Shown here: piece after piece, positions 49,662 through 61,982 of the stretch
How positions within the stretch are numbered: position 1 is the first letter of the stretch
How the letters are laid out: every line of letters starts with the position of its first letter
From: Irpex lacteus
Lineage: Eukaryota > Basidiomycota > Agaricomycetes > Polyporales > Irpicaceae
Direction: 5' to 3'
Assembly (NCBI GenBank): GCA_001986395.2
Contig: MQVO02000002.1
Coordinates: 496,001 to 560,000 of the forward strand
Length of the DNA: 64,000 nucleotides
The notes under the pieces: model-generated
What the model was told of the DNA's origin: nothing
Seen by the model: only the letters and a program-made list of their open reading frames with translations
Database searches by the model: none
Position numbers and translations under genes: made by a program

Positions 49662-49664
49662 TTA

Positions 49665-50436
49665 GGATTTCTCCGAGTCACTGTCCCGAGTTCGCAAACT
49701 CGCACTGCGGCCAGCACTGGCCAGCGCCACATCTTCCGTATGAAACGACGAGCCGTGCATCCATGCCCTTATTGCGTGCTCCACATCTATCACGAACAAG
49801 GGTATGTCGGTGACTTGCTAACTCATCGGACAAGCTGTCAATGACGTGGATTTGTTCTGGAATCTAGAGCAGCGGTCAGACAGATGATCCTGGGCTCGCG
49901 AAGGTTGGATCTGTCAACTCTGCCTCTGGGAGACTGAGAGCGGCGCGAGTCTTCCCGGCGCTGCTCATCATGATTATGATAGAGGTAGGTCTTGGTGGCC
50001 TCAGCCTTCGTCAAGCGGACTGAAGGAAGATGGACATGATGCTGCTTTCGATCGCTTTCTTCTCTGAACTTACTTGTTACACCGTCCTAGGCAAGCCAGG
50101 ACGATACCGCTTCCGTCTGTGTCACACAGCTTCTTCCGACGCTGGATTCGTATGTGGAAACCTACCAAATTCATTCAAACACAGGGTGCTGCGCTACCAT
50201 GCCAGGGCTATGTAGTCCATATGCCCATAGCAAGCACAAACACAAGTTGAATCCCCCGCCCCCGCCAACTCACTGCTCACACAGACTTCTCTGTCCGACA
50301 GTCAACCCTTCACTCATCACCCTAACTACGTATAACTTCGCAAATAGACTTTCAACGTATTCTCTTACGGTGTGTATAATGTACGTACTGTTTGAACAAA
50401 ACTAACGATATTTGGTTTTCTCGTAGTGGGGATACC
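49665..50436. other. 772-bp gap between transposon and F-box-like gene
   Basis: I see no gene. A TAG acceptor-like site at about 50426, just ahead of the next start codon, may mark a 5' untranslated intron. Confidence 0.4.
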
Positions 50437-51820
50437 ATGTCGTCTACCAGAGCTTTCCACACTTCATACATCCCAGCCGATGTGGTCGAGTCAGTCATAG
50501 ACGAACTATGTGACGACGGCGACAGCCTTCGAGCCTGTGCTCTCACAGCGCGTATGTGGGTGCATCGCAGCAGGACGCACCTCCACCGCGTGTTTGTCCT
50601 CAGACATGCGGATTTGAAGTTTGCCACCAAAGAAGAGGCTCATCGCTATCACATCCTTACCGAACTTCCGAGCATTATCTCGTATGCGAAGGAACTTCGT
50701 CTGCAGAGCATATCGTCGGATCGTAAAGGAACTGAAGACGACGTCGAGCTCAATACCCAGTTTCATGCGTTGCTGCGACAATTCAGACACGTCCGAAAAT
50801 TGTCGATTGTCGGGATGTCTTTCGTCGAGCACCGAATCAAGCATCCCCGTGTTGCTCGTCTTAACTGGGAAACGCTATTCCCCGCGGTTCACACGCTTTC
50901 TCTCACGAACGTTACATTCGCTGGGCCTCAAGAGTCTCTCACCTTCGCATCCGGGTTTCGTCATCTGCAGGTGGCTGAGCTAGAGAATATCGCGCTCTGT
51001 CATGATTCCTCCGACTTGAAGATGCCATCTCCTGCTCCATCTCCTGCGACCTACCATATTGCGGGCTTTCAACCGCGGACAATCCGTCTCAGAAAGTGCA
51101 TAAACGATGTCGAGATGCTTTCAGTGGTATCACGGCACTTGGCTTCCCAAGGACCATCCGGTACCTGCATGCTAGAATCCCTGCAAGTGTCGACAGGATT
51201 GTCGCTCGATGCTTGCAATGAGCTGATGTCGCTGATGACACTAGCTAGACGGACGTTGGTTGAAGTTCACCTTACGATTCAGGAGCAGACAGAGCTGCCT
51301 AGCTTTCAGTCTAATATGCGGCCCCAGGTATTACAAAGAGGCGAGCTCTACAATGCATTCAATGTCAACGATTATATGTAACTAATTTTGGCGTTGCGTA
51401 GCCTCCCAGTGTATCGACCTCTGCGAAAGCCTTCAGGTCTTACACCTATCCTACCGCCCTCAGCTCACTTTGTCCATGTTCGCCATGCTCACAACCTACA
51501 AATGTCGTTCTCTCACAATCTGGGACATCTATCGCGAACTCCTTCAAGGGGTTACTCGACCTACGTTCCGCGAGCTTGTTCTGCATGTGAACGCCCGGGA
51601 CTTCGAGGAGAAGGGGATTGCGACGCTGGAGGATCTGCTATTGCACGGGGAGGCTCTTCGGCAAATACGCCTTGTATTCCTCATTGTTGAGGGATACTTC
51701 GTCTCAGTGCATAGTCTGTGGCAGACTATGTCGAGATGGTCTAGCGTGTTCGGAAGAATCAAGGCCACTCACGTGGTGAAGGTTGAATATTCCCATAAGG
51801 CAGACCTCTACGCTGACTAA
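50437..51820 (+). CDS. F-box-like protein of Agaricomycete type
   Basis: Two exons, 50437-51327 and 51410-51820, total 1302 nt (433 residues). The start SYIPADVVESVIDELCDD, then SLRACALTARMWVHRSRTHL, is the degenerate F-box found in large numbers in mushroom genomes, usually written as I..IID.L..D..SL..CSL..R.W....R..LF. The remainder has leucine-rich-repeat-like strands (FRHVRKLSIVGM, VHTLSLTNVTF, LHLSYRPQLTL) with no strict repeat. Such proteins are presumed adaptors of SCF ubiquitin ligases with unknown targets. Start choice: first ATG of the frame before the F-box; an upstream in-frame extension is possible. Confidence 0.8.
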
Positions 51821-53691
51821 TTACGACCTGTAAACTGTATTTGTCGCCCGACATTTAACCTATTGATGTTGGATTAAACTATAAGTGTTATGTCACGCGT
51901 TCCCAGAACGGTGAGTTCACAATCCTAACCATACTCAGTGCAAGACAGTTGCCTCTGCGGTGGATGTCTTCTGCGATCTGCGGGAGAATAATTTTAAAGT
52001 TCCGTGCGGCGCTGCGATATCGCTAGTCGTGCATATGCTTCTGTATTCATAGTCCGACTTCTGAGATGGATGTGTGGGGCCTGCCACCGTATCTACCGGA
52101 GTGGAGCAACTGGCTATTGGGCCATAAGAGCTGGCTAGAGACCGCGCGCATCAGAGTCACAGATATTAAATTGGCAAGCGCCAATAATGCTCAATAGGAG
52201 TCCTTGACTAGATTCCCGCGGTTCGCGGGAGCATCGCGATATCCATGTTCACCTTGAATTGATACCGGGTTTGCGGCTCGGTGGCTGTGAACACCCAATT
52301 CGTGAGCTCAACCCTCAAACCTTGGGCTCCATATGCCTCAAACGTGTGCGTTCGTATCTATAAGATATGTCTAAGATTAGTATTGTATACTGCTACTGTT
52401 CTACATCTCAGCATTGCGACTAGTAACACACGACGCTCATTTTGTCATGACCGACGTATATTGTATGTTTGTCACATGCTACTAATTATAATCAATAACA
52501 TAAAGTGCAGCTTATTGTGACATTCAACGATCGATCCAATTCAAATTTCCCGAGTGCTCCTGGGGTGTGTCGTCGATATTCGGCGTAGTATTGATGTAAT
52601 TACCCGTTAAGGCACTTTCAAGGCGCTAATTCTGCCGCGTTTCTCCGTGACTCACTTCCTCAAGCTCAGCCTTCCTACAATCACCTACCATAGAACTCAC
52701 GCGATACGTCTCCGGTAGCTCGTATCTATAATGACTAACAAGCACTGGGACTCCCACGGACCGATCTCCAAAAGACGATGATCATGACCAGTTACATCAT
52801 TCTGACTTGGAGGACCTGAGGCCTGAGACCCGGGAAACTGGGTGACCACACTGCGCCGTCGCTGCGACTCCGAGAACCAACGACCTCATGACGCACAGAC
52901 CAACACCTGAAGATTGCTTCCTGGAAGAATGAATGCGCAAGATATCTCGTACGTAATGCGATACATCAGTGCCAGAGTTAAACGGGTATTGCAGAACAAC
53001 CTCTGCAAGGATCTAGAACTTGTAGTCGTCGAAAGGTCCCGATTGGTATCAGCATAAGGCAAGTATCTTCTATTTGGCAGATACCGATTCCTCGTTGCTA
53101 GTCTCATGTTCTGACCGCAGCTGTCGTAGTCGACCATGCGTCTTGGAGCACGTCTATTTGACAGATGTGATTTGAAATGCGAACTTTGGCTTATTCAAAT
53201 GTAGAGCACACCGGCACTGCAAGGTTTGTCTCTTGAAGCAGTTGTTGCTGTGCACCACTCATGAAGAAAGGGCCTTTGCTCAATACTACTATCGCCGGAG
53301 GTGGAACTCAAATTTGTCAGCTCCGTGGACACCGTATCAAGAATCCGAAAGGCATGGTCTTCCATAACAAATAACGATGACGCTGAATAGAACGCTCACG
53401 ACCCGAGTTACAGACACCTAACCACTATCAGCACCCAAGTTGGAAGCATGAAGCCGCGGTCTGTTCCATCCGACACGCACTTCCAATGACATAGCCTGAA
53501 GCCGATCTCCTGTGGTCACGATACCATACTTTGGACCTCCGTGGCTTTACTCGGTAAGAAGCCCCTCACGCTACCTAAACGGTGCAAGCGACAACAAACC
53601 TTGTTAAGCTAGTTGTGTTGCTCATAAATGTATTTGAGACAAGTACTCCAATACCTCAGTAACCGGTGCCAACGACTCTGCAATCCTCACA
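51821..53691. other. 1.87-kb stretch without a confident gene
   Basis: Only short frames occur, with no splice logic I can defend. No tandem repeats, transposon ends or tRNA-like B boxes were found. Confidence 0.45.
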
Positions 53692-55123
53692 ATGCCAGGC
53701 CTCACGCTCCCTCCGTTCCCAGACGATGTTCCTACTCATGATCTCCTGATCATCGACTATGAGCTCATCAAGGCCCGTGACCAGCACGAAATTGACCGAC
53801 TTTGGGAGGCAGCCACCAAGCTTGGCTTTTGGTAGTACGTCAACTTCGTGGTAGCACTGAAAGCTCACGTTGACATTCTGACACTATCGACCAGCTTGAA
53901 GAATCACGGAACCGACCAAGACGTTGAAGCAATGTTCGAGATGGGCGCAGAAACTATGCGTCTCCCGTATGAAGAAAAAATGAAGTACGAACAAGGCGAC
54001 GCAGGGAGCTCCTTTGGGTAAGGTCTGGAAAAACTGAGCGGTTCGTAGTTTTCTGACCTCCCTCCAACTTAGGTATAAGGCCGCGGGTGCCAATGCCGTA
54101 GATGAGACTGGCGCCCTCGACACCGCCGAGTTCATGAACGTCTCCAAGAACGACGCCTTGGCGTGGCCGCAGAAGGTGCACCGCGACTATCCATCCACTG
54201 TGAACGCCCGCATGGAGTCTACCATCAAGCCCTTCATCCAGAAGTCTATCGACATCAATATGACCCTCATGGAGGTTTTCAACGAGAGGCTAGGGCTGCC
54301 TAAGGGTGCGCTCGCTGAGAAGCACACTTTGAACGCGCTCAGTGGCTGCGAGTCTCGGGTTATCAAGAATCCACCTCGCAAGGACCCTTCTATGCCCACC
54401 AAGCAAGCCATCGGGCTCACTGCGACTTCGGTTCACTGGTAGGCTCCCGTATAGAAGATATGAATAGAACTCTTGAGCTAAATTCCTATTAGTCTTTCCT
54501 CCATAACAGGCTCGGCGGACTGCAGGTGCTCCCGCCTGGGACTACTGAGTGGAAGTACGTCAAGGTAAGTCCCCGTCTCTGCATTTTACTCGCCCGAGTA
54601 GCTAACATTTGCTGCAGCCTCTTCCCGGACATGCTATATGCAACATCGGAGATGCTCTTTCTGTTTTCAGTGGAGGTATCTTGCGCTCTAACCTCCACCG
54701 TGTCGTGTAAGTCCTTCGTTTGGTGGTCCAGATGCGCTCTCTAATTGATATGTCAAATCATAGCACGCCTCCGAAGGAACAAGGCAACTACGAACGTTGG
54801 TCTCTTGTGTACTTTACCCGTCCGCAGAGGGATGCAGAGTTACGTGCGCTGACTGATCAGAGCTCTATTATCGCGGACGCTGTGGCCAGAAGCCCCGACC
54901 CGAGTAAGTTCAATACTGGGCAAACTGCAGGAGCTTGGTTCGCCAGGCGCATCAAGAACCAGCGCATTGCTAATCGCACGGTAAGCCTTACTGGGACCTT
55001 CTCCCGTTGCTGGGTTCGCTTAATGCCAGTGGGCGTGCTATTCAGGGCCCGGAGACATGGCGTGCTAGTCGTGGCACCGAGCACGCCGACGAGTCGCTTG
55101 CTGCGAAAATCGATGCGTACTAG
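53692..55123 (+). CDS. 2-oxoglutarate/Fe(II)-dependent oxygenase (isopenicillin N synthase-like); one frame break
   Basis: Seven exons: 53692-53834, 53895-54017, 54073-54438, 54493-54564, 54618-54706, 54764-54980 and 55046-55123. They sum to 1088 nt, one short of a multiple of three. Landmarks are the N-terminal oxygenase segment (LLIIDYELI, GFWYLKNHGTDQD), RLPYEEKMKYEQG, the Fe-binding HCDFGSLSFLHN with His and Asp, GGLQVLPP, GDALSVFSGGILRSNLHRVV with the distal His, and ERWSLVYFTRP with the 2-oxoglutarate-binding Arg-x-Ser. The frame breaks at 54413-54415: the third exon reads ATCGGGCTCACTG, and one more G there would put HCDFGSL in frame. So this is either a pseudogene broken right before the iron site or a base dropout. 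Substrate unknown; relatives modify small metabolites. Confidence 0.87.
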
Positions 55124-55501
55124 ATAGGTGATTTGAGAGTTCACAGGGATACGGAGAAACTGATTCGATATATTCTTCTACATAATGTACTAGTAGCGAT
55201 TGTTATGTTTGGAGCGTCTGGATGACTCTGCCGTCTTGATGCACCGGTGGTCCTGAATGAGCACTTATCATGAACGAAATACATGTCACTGAGCCACTTG
55301 ATGATACTCCTGACTGAATATACTAGTCGTCCAACCCTGTACAAATGCTGTAGGTGTTAAATAATCATAGTGGAAGACTACCTAGAGCCTTGGCATGCTT
55401 ATCGTCACGGTCGTGTCAATGCTTTTTCTCTGGACACACCCGCTAAACAATACACAATCTTCTCCAAGTATCATTTTACATTGAACTGAACTATATGAAT
55501 A
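55124..55501. other. 378-bp gap between convergent genes
   Basis: 3' flanks of the oxygenase and of the small minus-strand gene. No feature seen. Confidence 0.5.
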
Positions 55502-56015
55502 TCACTTCGCGTCACCGACCAGTTTGTTAACGATCTCCACAGCACGCTTGAACTGCGCCTTCTGCTCATCCGAAGCTTTGACAAAGCTCTTTCCACCACC
55601 ACATCCCTGCGGCCCTCCATTGAACCATTCCAAGTCATCGCTGCCAAATGCAATACTCGTGTCCAGCCCGTAGATATCCTCACTACCCGGCGGCTGCTCC
55701 GTAGGGAGAGACTTCAAGATCTCGTGCAACTCGCTGACCAGCCCATCTACGCCTGGCTCAGACTTGGAGAGAGACTTGGGCAGTGCGTCTTGCAGAGTGG
55801 GTGTACCGTCGGGGCGCACTGCTGCTGTTACAAATAGGTCTGTCTTGTCGGGTGTGCCAGTGACAGTGTAGATAGCACTGGGAGTTGGGGGAGCGAAGCC
55901 ACCCGTGATGCCTGTGTCGTTTTAGACGTTCAGTACGCGGTATCTGAGAGCGCGATGGAGTTGGATCTTAGGCCACACCTTTCTGAAGACGAAGAGAAAA
56001 CTCTGCTGGGGCCAT
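55502..56015 (-). CDS. Small conserved protein of unknown function (148 residues)
   Basis: Two exons, 56015-55979 and 55911-55502, total 447 nt. The start is MAPAEFSLRL, then GITGGFAPPTPSAIYTVT. The C-terminal part carries GLDTSIAFGSDDLEWFNGG immediately followed by PQGCGGG and a closing helix (EQKAQFKRAVEIVNKLVG). It has no signal peptide or membrane segment. The Phe/Trp/Gly/Cys block looks like a conserved binding motif, and I have an impression of similar small proteins in other fungi, but I cannot name a family. It is divergent from the VWA8-type gene, with 335 bp between start codons. Confidence 0.75.
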
Positions 56016-56350
56016 CGTCGTGGTGTGGTAGTGTCAAAGAATGAAGTTGCAAGTTACGCAGTAAATGTGTTTATACGGCTCTGTCCAAGTGGCACAATTC
56101 GCCATCTGAGCCAGATAACGGCGGTGAATGCTGTCATCAACTCCGGCGCCAATCGGTTATCTAGGAACGCTGGAGGAATCAATCAGATCGGTCCAGTTTC
56201 ACGAGCATATTCGAACCGGCTGTTTGGTGCCGGACACGGTCAACTTGCACTTGAATCCATACAGCGTCCAATGTAGATGAGTTCCCCAGGTTTACCGGTA
56301 CTGGTCTCGTCCTTGGACTTAGACCGCGACAATCAGCACCAGCAGCAACC
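56016..56350. promoter_or_regulatory. 335-bp shared upstream region of the small protein and VWA8-type gene
   Basis: Divergent intergenic region. GGCGGTGAATG and a few short dyads are visible, but no motif I can name. A TTCGAACC B-box-like word at about 56210 lacks an accompanying A box or cloverleaf, so no tRNA is called. Confidence 0.4.
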
Positions 56351-59300
56351 ATGGCTGGACGACGACTTACGAGGCTGCTGCACGAACTCACGCAGCCGTT
56401 GCCAGTAATAGGTACGCTCAAGCTAGGTGAAATCACATACGACGTACACGCCTCAGCCACACCAACAAGGCTGGCACACTCGGACAGAACAATTCTAGAT
56501 GCGGAGGACACGTTTAACTCGAACAACCTGTACTTTATGTTGCAGAAATACTTGCTCGGACAGGACATATTCTTGCTCTCGCAGCCAGGGCCCTATGCCC
56601 GACGGCTTGCTATGGCGTTCTGCAGGTTAGTGTGTCTATTGCGGATTATTCTGGTCACTGACTCCGAGAAACATATAGTATGACAAACCTGGAGTACGAA
56701 TTCATCTCGCTACATAGGGACGTAGGAGAAACAGAACTCAAGCAAGGCAGAGAACTCCGACACGGTGGTAACCTCAGTTATGTGGACAGTGCCGCTGTCA
56801 GAGCTGCGAAATACGGTAGAATCCTCGTTATAGAAGGTATCGAGAAAGCAGAGCGGGGTATAATGCCGGTAGCTATCCATGATCCCTGTTTATACTCTCG
56901 TCTGATTTTGTCCAGGTATTGAATAATCTTCTTGAAAATCGAGAGATGTGCGTGGTTCAACTCTATTTACTCTTCGTTAGTCTTATCTCACTCGTATTTA
57001 TGAAGGAACTTGGATGACGGCACGCACATCATCCACCAAGATCGCTTCTTCTTGCTAGACTCCACCGTCAAAGACGACTCTGGTAAACGATTTATCCCCG
57101 CACACAAGAACTTCCGAGTCGTGGCCATAGCTGCACCCGTTCCACCCTACACCGGGTATCCCATAGATCCTCCCTTCCGCAGTCGCTTCCAGGCTCGCTT
57201 CGTAGACCCAGTCGGTGCTCTTCTCTCTCTGAGCTCCTCTGGCCCAGAACTTTCAGATCCAAACTCAAGCAAGCTCTACTCGAAACTCCGGGAAATCATT
57301 CTTGCTACTCAGTACGCAAGCGAGTCATCCAATGCTGTCGATGTGACCGCAAGATCCAACCTGCGAGCGTTTCCGCAAACAGCACTGGCCAAACTACGTG
57401 CGCTACTCGCTCAGTTCCCTGCGCCGCCGTCCCTCTCGCCTTACGAGCTCGCAAAACTTGTCTTGGCGCTACATCCTGGACTACTCCATGCACCTTTCGT
57501 CGTGTGGGCTATGCTCTCTCACCAAACAGAAGAGGCAGGCCTAGGTCCACTGGGCAGTCCCTCTCTCACTGGTGAAGGCGATGGCGTCGGGCTATTGGGA
57601 TACAAGCTCACGTCTATCGAACGGGAGTCCGAACGAACCATGCGTGTAACCTTTGCCAATACTCTCCGCGCAAATACCGTAGCTCTTAGTGTACCAGGAG
57701 GCCCTCGTTCACTCCTTCCATACCCATGGTCTAATACACAAGAACTTGATTTTATTCCTACGGAGAGGTTCACAGGTCTTCTGACGTCTCTGCTGCAAGC
57801 CCACGCGCTTGGGTGGGATATCTCGTATGTTCCGCCTGTGTTGCCATCGACAGCCTCGTGTTCGACTACGACGTTAGTGCGAACATTTGGTGCGGTGTTA
57901 GGGTATGAAGTCGATTCCGTCTATGTCTACAAGGAGCTGGGAGGGCGGGAGCTAATCATGAGGAGGAAGATCGAGGATGGCGGGGCAACATCTTGGGAGC
58001 CAAGGTAAGGTATACCTTGGCCTTGAAAGTCTCGTGTGCTAATGCTCTATCCAGCCCGCTGATTGAAGGTGCCTGGGAGGGGCGACTTGTACATCTCCCG
58101 GGGATCGATGTCATAGGACCTACTGCAGGCTCGTTAGCGAGGCTTTTGCAGGATAGAGAGACTGAGTTGTGGGAGGGGAAACGAATCGTTCAGAATGCTG
58201 ACTCCGAGGAAGTAAGACTTCTTCGTTTATATGCTTCTACATCGCTGACACCGTCGTCAAGATATCCTTCGGAGAACTCTCGGTAGCCCATCCCTCTTTC
58301 CGCGTGATTGTAACAGCTTCGAAGTCCCTTCCACTCAAAGACTGGCTCTCAGATGAACACGCCAACATGTTCTTCCCCATTTCTTCGCTCCCCATGTCTC
58401 CCCTCGAGGAAGGCACCATCCTTAAACAAACCGGCTGCCAAGACTCTCTCGTGCAAACTCTTCTGCATTTCGCCGACCGATACAGGAGTAGCATGACCTC
58501 TGACTCTGCGGTCCAGAAGAACCGAAAGCTAGGCACGAGGGCGCTCGTCCGGATATCTAAGAGGCTTGCGAGCCTTCCGGAAGGGTATACTGTGGATTTG
58601 CACGCTCTGTTGAGCCAGGCGGTCCTAGCGGAGTTCTTGCCTGCGACGGAAAGGATGACTTTGGACGTCATCTTCGATGAGTTGAAGATACACAAGAAGA
58701 CACCTCCAGTAAATTGTTCATTTTGAGCTTGCACAAGAGTACTGACCCAAGTACTGTTGTGATAGTATCATCCACCTCCAGCTGTCATGAATAACGCGCT
58801 GGAGTTCCCTGCTCCGAGTGATCCCTCTGCGCCAGACGCACCCTCCGTCCGCATACCTCTGTTTGATGCTAGGGAGGATCCCGAGGGCGTGGCATCTCAT
58901 GTGCCCCATATGAGCCATTTCTATGATAATAGTCTACAGACGGCTTTGATGCGCGATTTAGCTGTGGATTTGGAGGTATTGCGAGAGCATCTGGTTTTAT
59001 TGGGCAATCAGGTATGCACGAAGCTGTAATGACTTCAGGTTCACTAAAGGATTCGATTGTTCTGACTTTAGGGAGTGGGCAAGAATAAAGTTGTGGATCG
59101 GTGAGTTCCTCTCGATAGTGACCTTATGAAAGACTAGGGACTGAACGCCGGTCCCTAACTCTCCATATCTAGACTCTGTCAAGTATGTCATGCAGTGCAT
59201 AATCTAGCAGTCATATCAACGCTCACATCTACCAGCTCTTAAACAGACCCCGAGAGTATATTCAGCTTCACCGAGACACCACCGTCAACCAGCTCATGTA

Positions 59301-61754
59301 CACAACCTCTCTCGAAGGCGGCATCATGACATACACAGACTCTCCACTCCTTCGCGCTATCAAGTATGGCAGGGTAATCATCATTGACGAGGCGGACAAA
59401 GCTGCTGAGCATGTTGTGGCTATCTTCAAGAGTCTGGCCGGCCAAGGCGAGTTGACTCTGAGTGATGGACGGAGGGTCAGGAAAACGAAGGAGAGGGAGA
59501 CGGACGTGCTCGTCCATCCGAACTTTAGGTTGATTCTCTTGGCCAACAGGCCTGGTTATCGTAAGTTTCATCTCTAACCACATTATAAGTCGGCCAGTCA
59601 CCAATACATCTCTGGCCCGTTAGCGTTCCTGGGAAACCACTTCCTGCAAGTACTCGGAGACAACTTTAGCTGCCACTCTGTTGTCAACCCAGACATGCAG
59701 AGCGAGAGAAAACTACTCGAGCAGCTCGCACCGGAGCTTAGTGAAGACCTTATCTTGCGTCTCGTCGCTGCTTTCCATGACTTGAGGCACGCGTACGAGG
59801 CGGGCACGCTGACGTATCCATATTCGCTGCGCGGTATGAAATCTCCCACTGTTCGAGTTGCGTATATTCACGTATTCGGCTGGTTGGACAGAGCTCATCA
59901 ACCTGGTCCGACATCTCCAAGCATACCCCGAAGACCCGCTCGAGATCGTCATCCGGAATATCTTTGACTTCGACGTGTACAGGCCTGCCACGATCACAAA
60001 GCTTGCGGAGATCTTGGATCATCATGGGTATGTAAATTGTGCGTGCTGCCCTCCTCTGAAGGTGCTGATATAGATCTTAGCCTGGTTGTGAAACACCTCG
60101 GTATAGACGCTGCCCGAGAGGCTACCCGAAAGCGAGTTTTAGACGTGAAGTTTGAGCCCAACAACACTGAGCTGTCTGAGCCTAAGCATGGAAAGGATGA
60201 TCCTAACAACAAGCCGCATGAGGGCGGGAATACGTGGGCCGGTGGTGTCAGTTTCTGCGTTATATCTATTCTATAAATTGCGGCACTTATCTCTCAGGGC
60301 TTTCTGTTTACCACTATCTTAGACCGGAGGCCGAGACACGGCAGGGACGGGAGGAAGAGGAGGCTACAAACGTCTATATAAGGGCCATAACATCAAGCAG
60401 GTCTCCGATCAATTAAAGGATGACGTCCCGGATGAAATCAAGGAGAAGGCATGCGAGATGGCTCGACAAGAGCTTGCACGAAGACTAGAGGAGCTCAACA
60501 TGTCGGAAGCTGATGCTAAGGCGTATGGAGTCCATCTGGAGGCAGTACAAGGTCACATTGCTCAATTACACGATTTACTCGAGAGTAAGTGACACGCATC
60601 ACCTGGTGCACAGTCAATAGACTAACGTTCGTCATAGACCTCGCTGCTAAAGAAGAAGAACGGGTCTGGGTGAAGCGCCAGACGGATGGAGAGCTGGACG
60701 ATACTCGCTTGACGGAGGGCCTTACTGGTGAAGCAGCTGTATACAAGCGTCGGGGCATGGCAAAGCCAGAAATAGGCCGTCCTCAGATCAAGTACGTGAG
60801 CACACTGCATACGCTCAGATTTTCTGGAAATTCATTTGTGTTGTACAGACCTAAACGTATCAGGTTTCTCTTCGACATCAGTGCATCTATGTGCGTCTCC
60901 CCGCCGAATTAGATTCTAGGTTTGGCTCACGGATACATTAGGTATCGCTTCCAATACGATGGCCGACTTGCTCGAAGCTTGGAAACGGCTGTCATGCTCA
61001 TGGAGACTTTTGCTCAGCTAACAAGACCGGATAAGTACGTGTGGGACGTAAGTTGTTTCTCGATGCTCTTAATATTCGAGGCTTCAACTGGGTATTGTTA
61101 CAGATGATCGGACATGTACGTGATTCGTGCTTACACGCGCTTTATCAAGCTCACCGGTAATGAAGTGTGGAGACTCGCCAGATATTACGCTAGTAGAAGC
61201 ACATAACCCACCAGGAGAGCTTCGCGACAGATGGAAGGTGTTGGAGAAGATGGATCTGACTACTCAGTACTCGTTTGCCGGAGACTACACTGGTGAGCGA
61301 GGTCCAATGTATGAATAGTAGTACAAGGTTGACCGCTGATGTACCCTCAGTTGAAGCATTGCGACAAGCTGTCAACGATGTAGCAAAATTCGATGCTGGT
61401 GAGTCGAAGGTGTATTTCATACGTTTATGGCATATAATATCAGGGTATAGATGAGTGGTTCGTCATCGCTATTACGGACGCCAATTTCGGCAGATACAAT
61501 ATTTCTCCTGACTCACTGAAGAGAGCTATGGCGCTTCAGCCGAAAGTAAAGACGGCCATGATATGTATCGGGGAAGGGGCGGAGGCTTCTTGGTACGGAT
61601 ATCTTCTAAGACAAAGAACGCGTTTATGGTCTAACATTATACTGCGACATTAAGGATACCACGGCAACTGCCTGGTGCTGGCTTTCGTGTGGCCAATACT
61701 GCCGAGATACCTGCAGTTTTCAAAGGCATATTGTCTGGCATGATCACCGAGTGA
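56351..61754 (+). CDS. VWA8: VWA8-type protein: two AAA ATPase modules plus von Willebrand A domain
   Basis: Twenty-two exons from 56351-56625 to 61655-61754, including micro-exons 59173-59182 (10 nt) and 61104-61115 (12 nt). All phases agree; total 4215 nt (1404 residues). Module 1 has a degenerate P-loop (SQPGPYARRLAM near 80), FISLHRDVGETELKQGREL, ILVIEGIEKAERG and VLNNLLENREM. Module 2 has GNQGVGKNKVVDR (Walker A, near 780), NRPREYIQLHRDTTVNQL, VIIIDEADKA (Walker B), LANRPGYPFLGNHF and IRNIFDFD. The C-terminal vWA domain shows the MIDAS motif FLFDISASM near 1220, then GDSPDITLV and the final WFVIAITDANFG. In animals VWA8 is a mitochondrial matrix ATPase of poorly known role. The Arg-rich start (MAGRRLTRLLHEL) could be a mitochondrial presequence. 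It is shorter than the roughly 1,900-residue animal protein, mainly in linker regions. Confidence 0.92.
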
Positions 61755-61982
61755 AGGTTGTTGATTTTGTGAGTGCAATCTGCACAAGTATGCGTTGCAT
61801 ACCTTCACTGAGCATATCCCCACAGGTACTTACTTCATCACTCGCCACAATAATCGTCGAACGGACTTGCATTCCGTCGTAATGAAATGGTGTCGATCGA
61901 GTACAAACACATCGGAGGTCTAGCTGAAATGTTACTTATATCCTGTTGACGTGCGTTTATGAACTATGCGCGCCTGCCAGTA
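61755..61982. other. 228-bp gap between convergent genes
   Basis: 3' flanks of the VWA8-type gene and the megasynthase. No feature seen. Confidence 0.4.

Noticed and set aside
56195..56275. GGTTCGAAT B-box-like word on the minus strand
   Set aside because: No acceptor stem or A box; it lies in an intergenic promoter region.
61127..61318. Separate short gene in the VWA8 3' region
   Set aside because: It is exon 19 of the VWA8-type gene plus flanking intron, confirmed by phase and by the vWA domain sequence.
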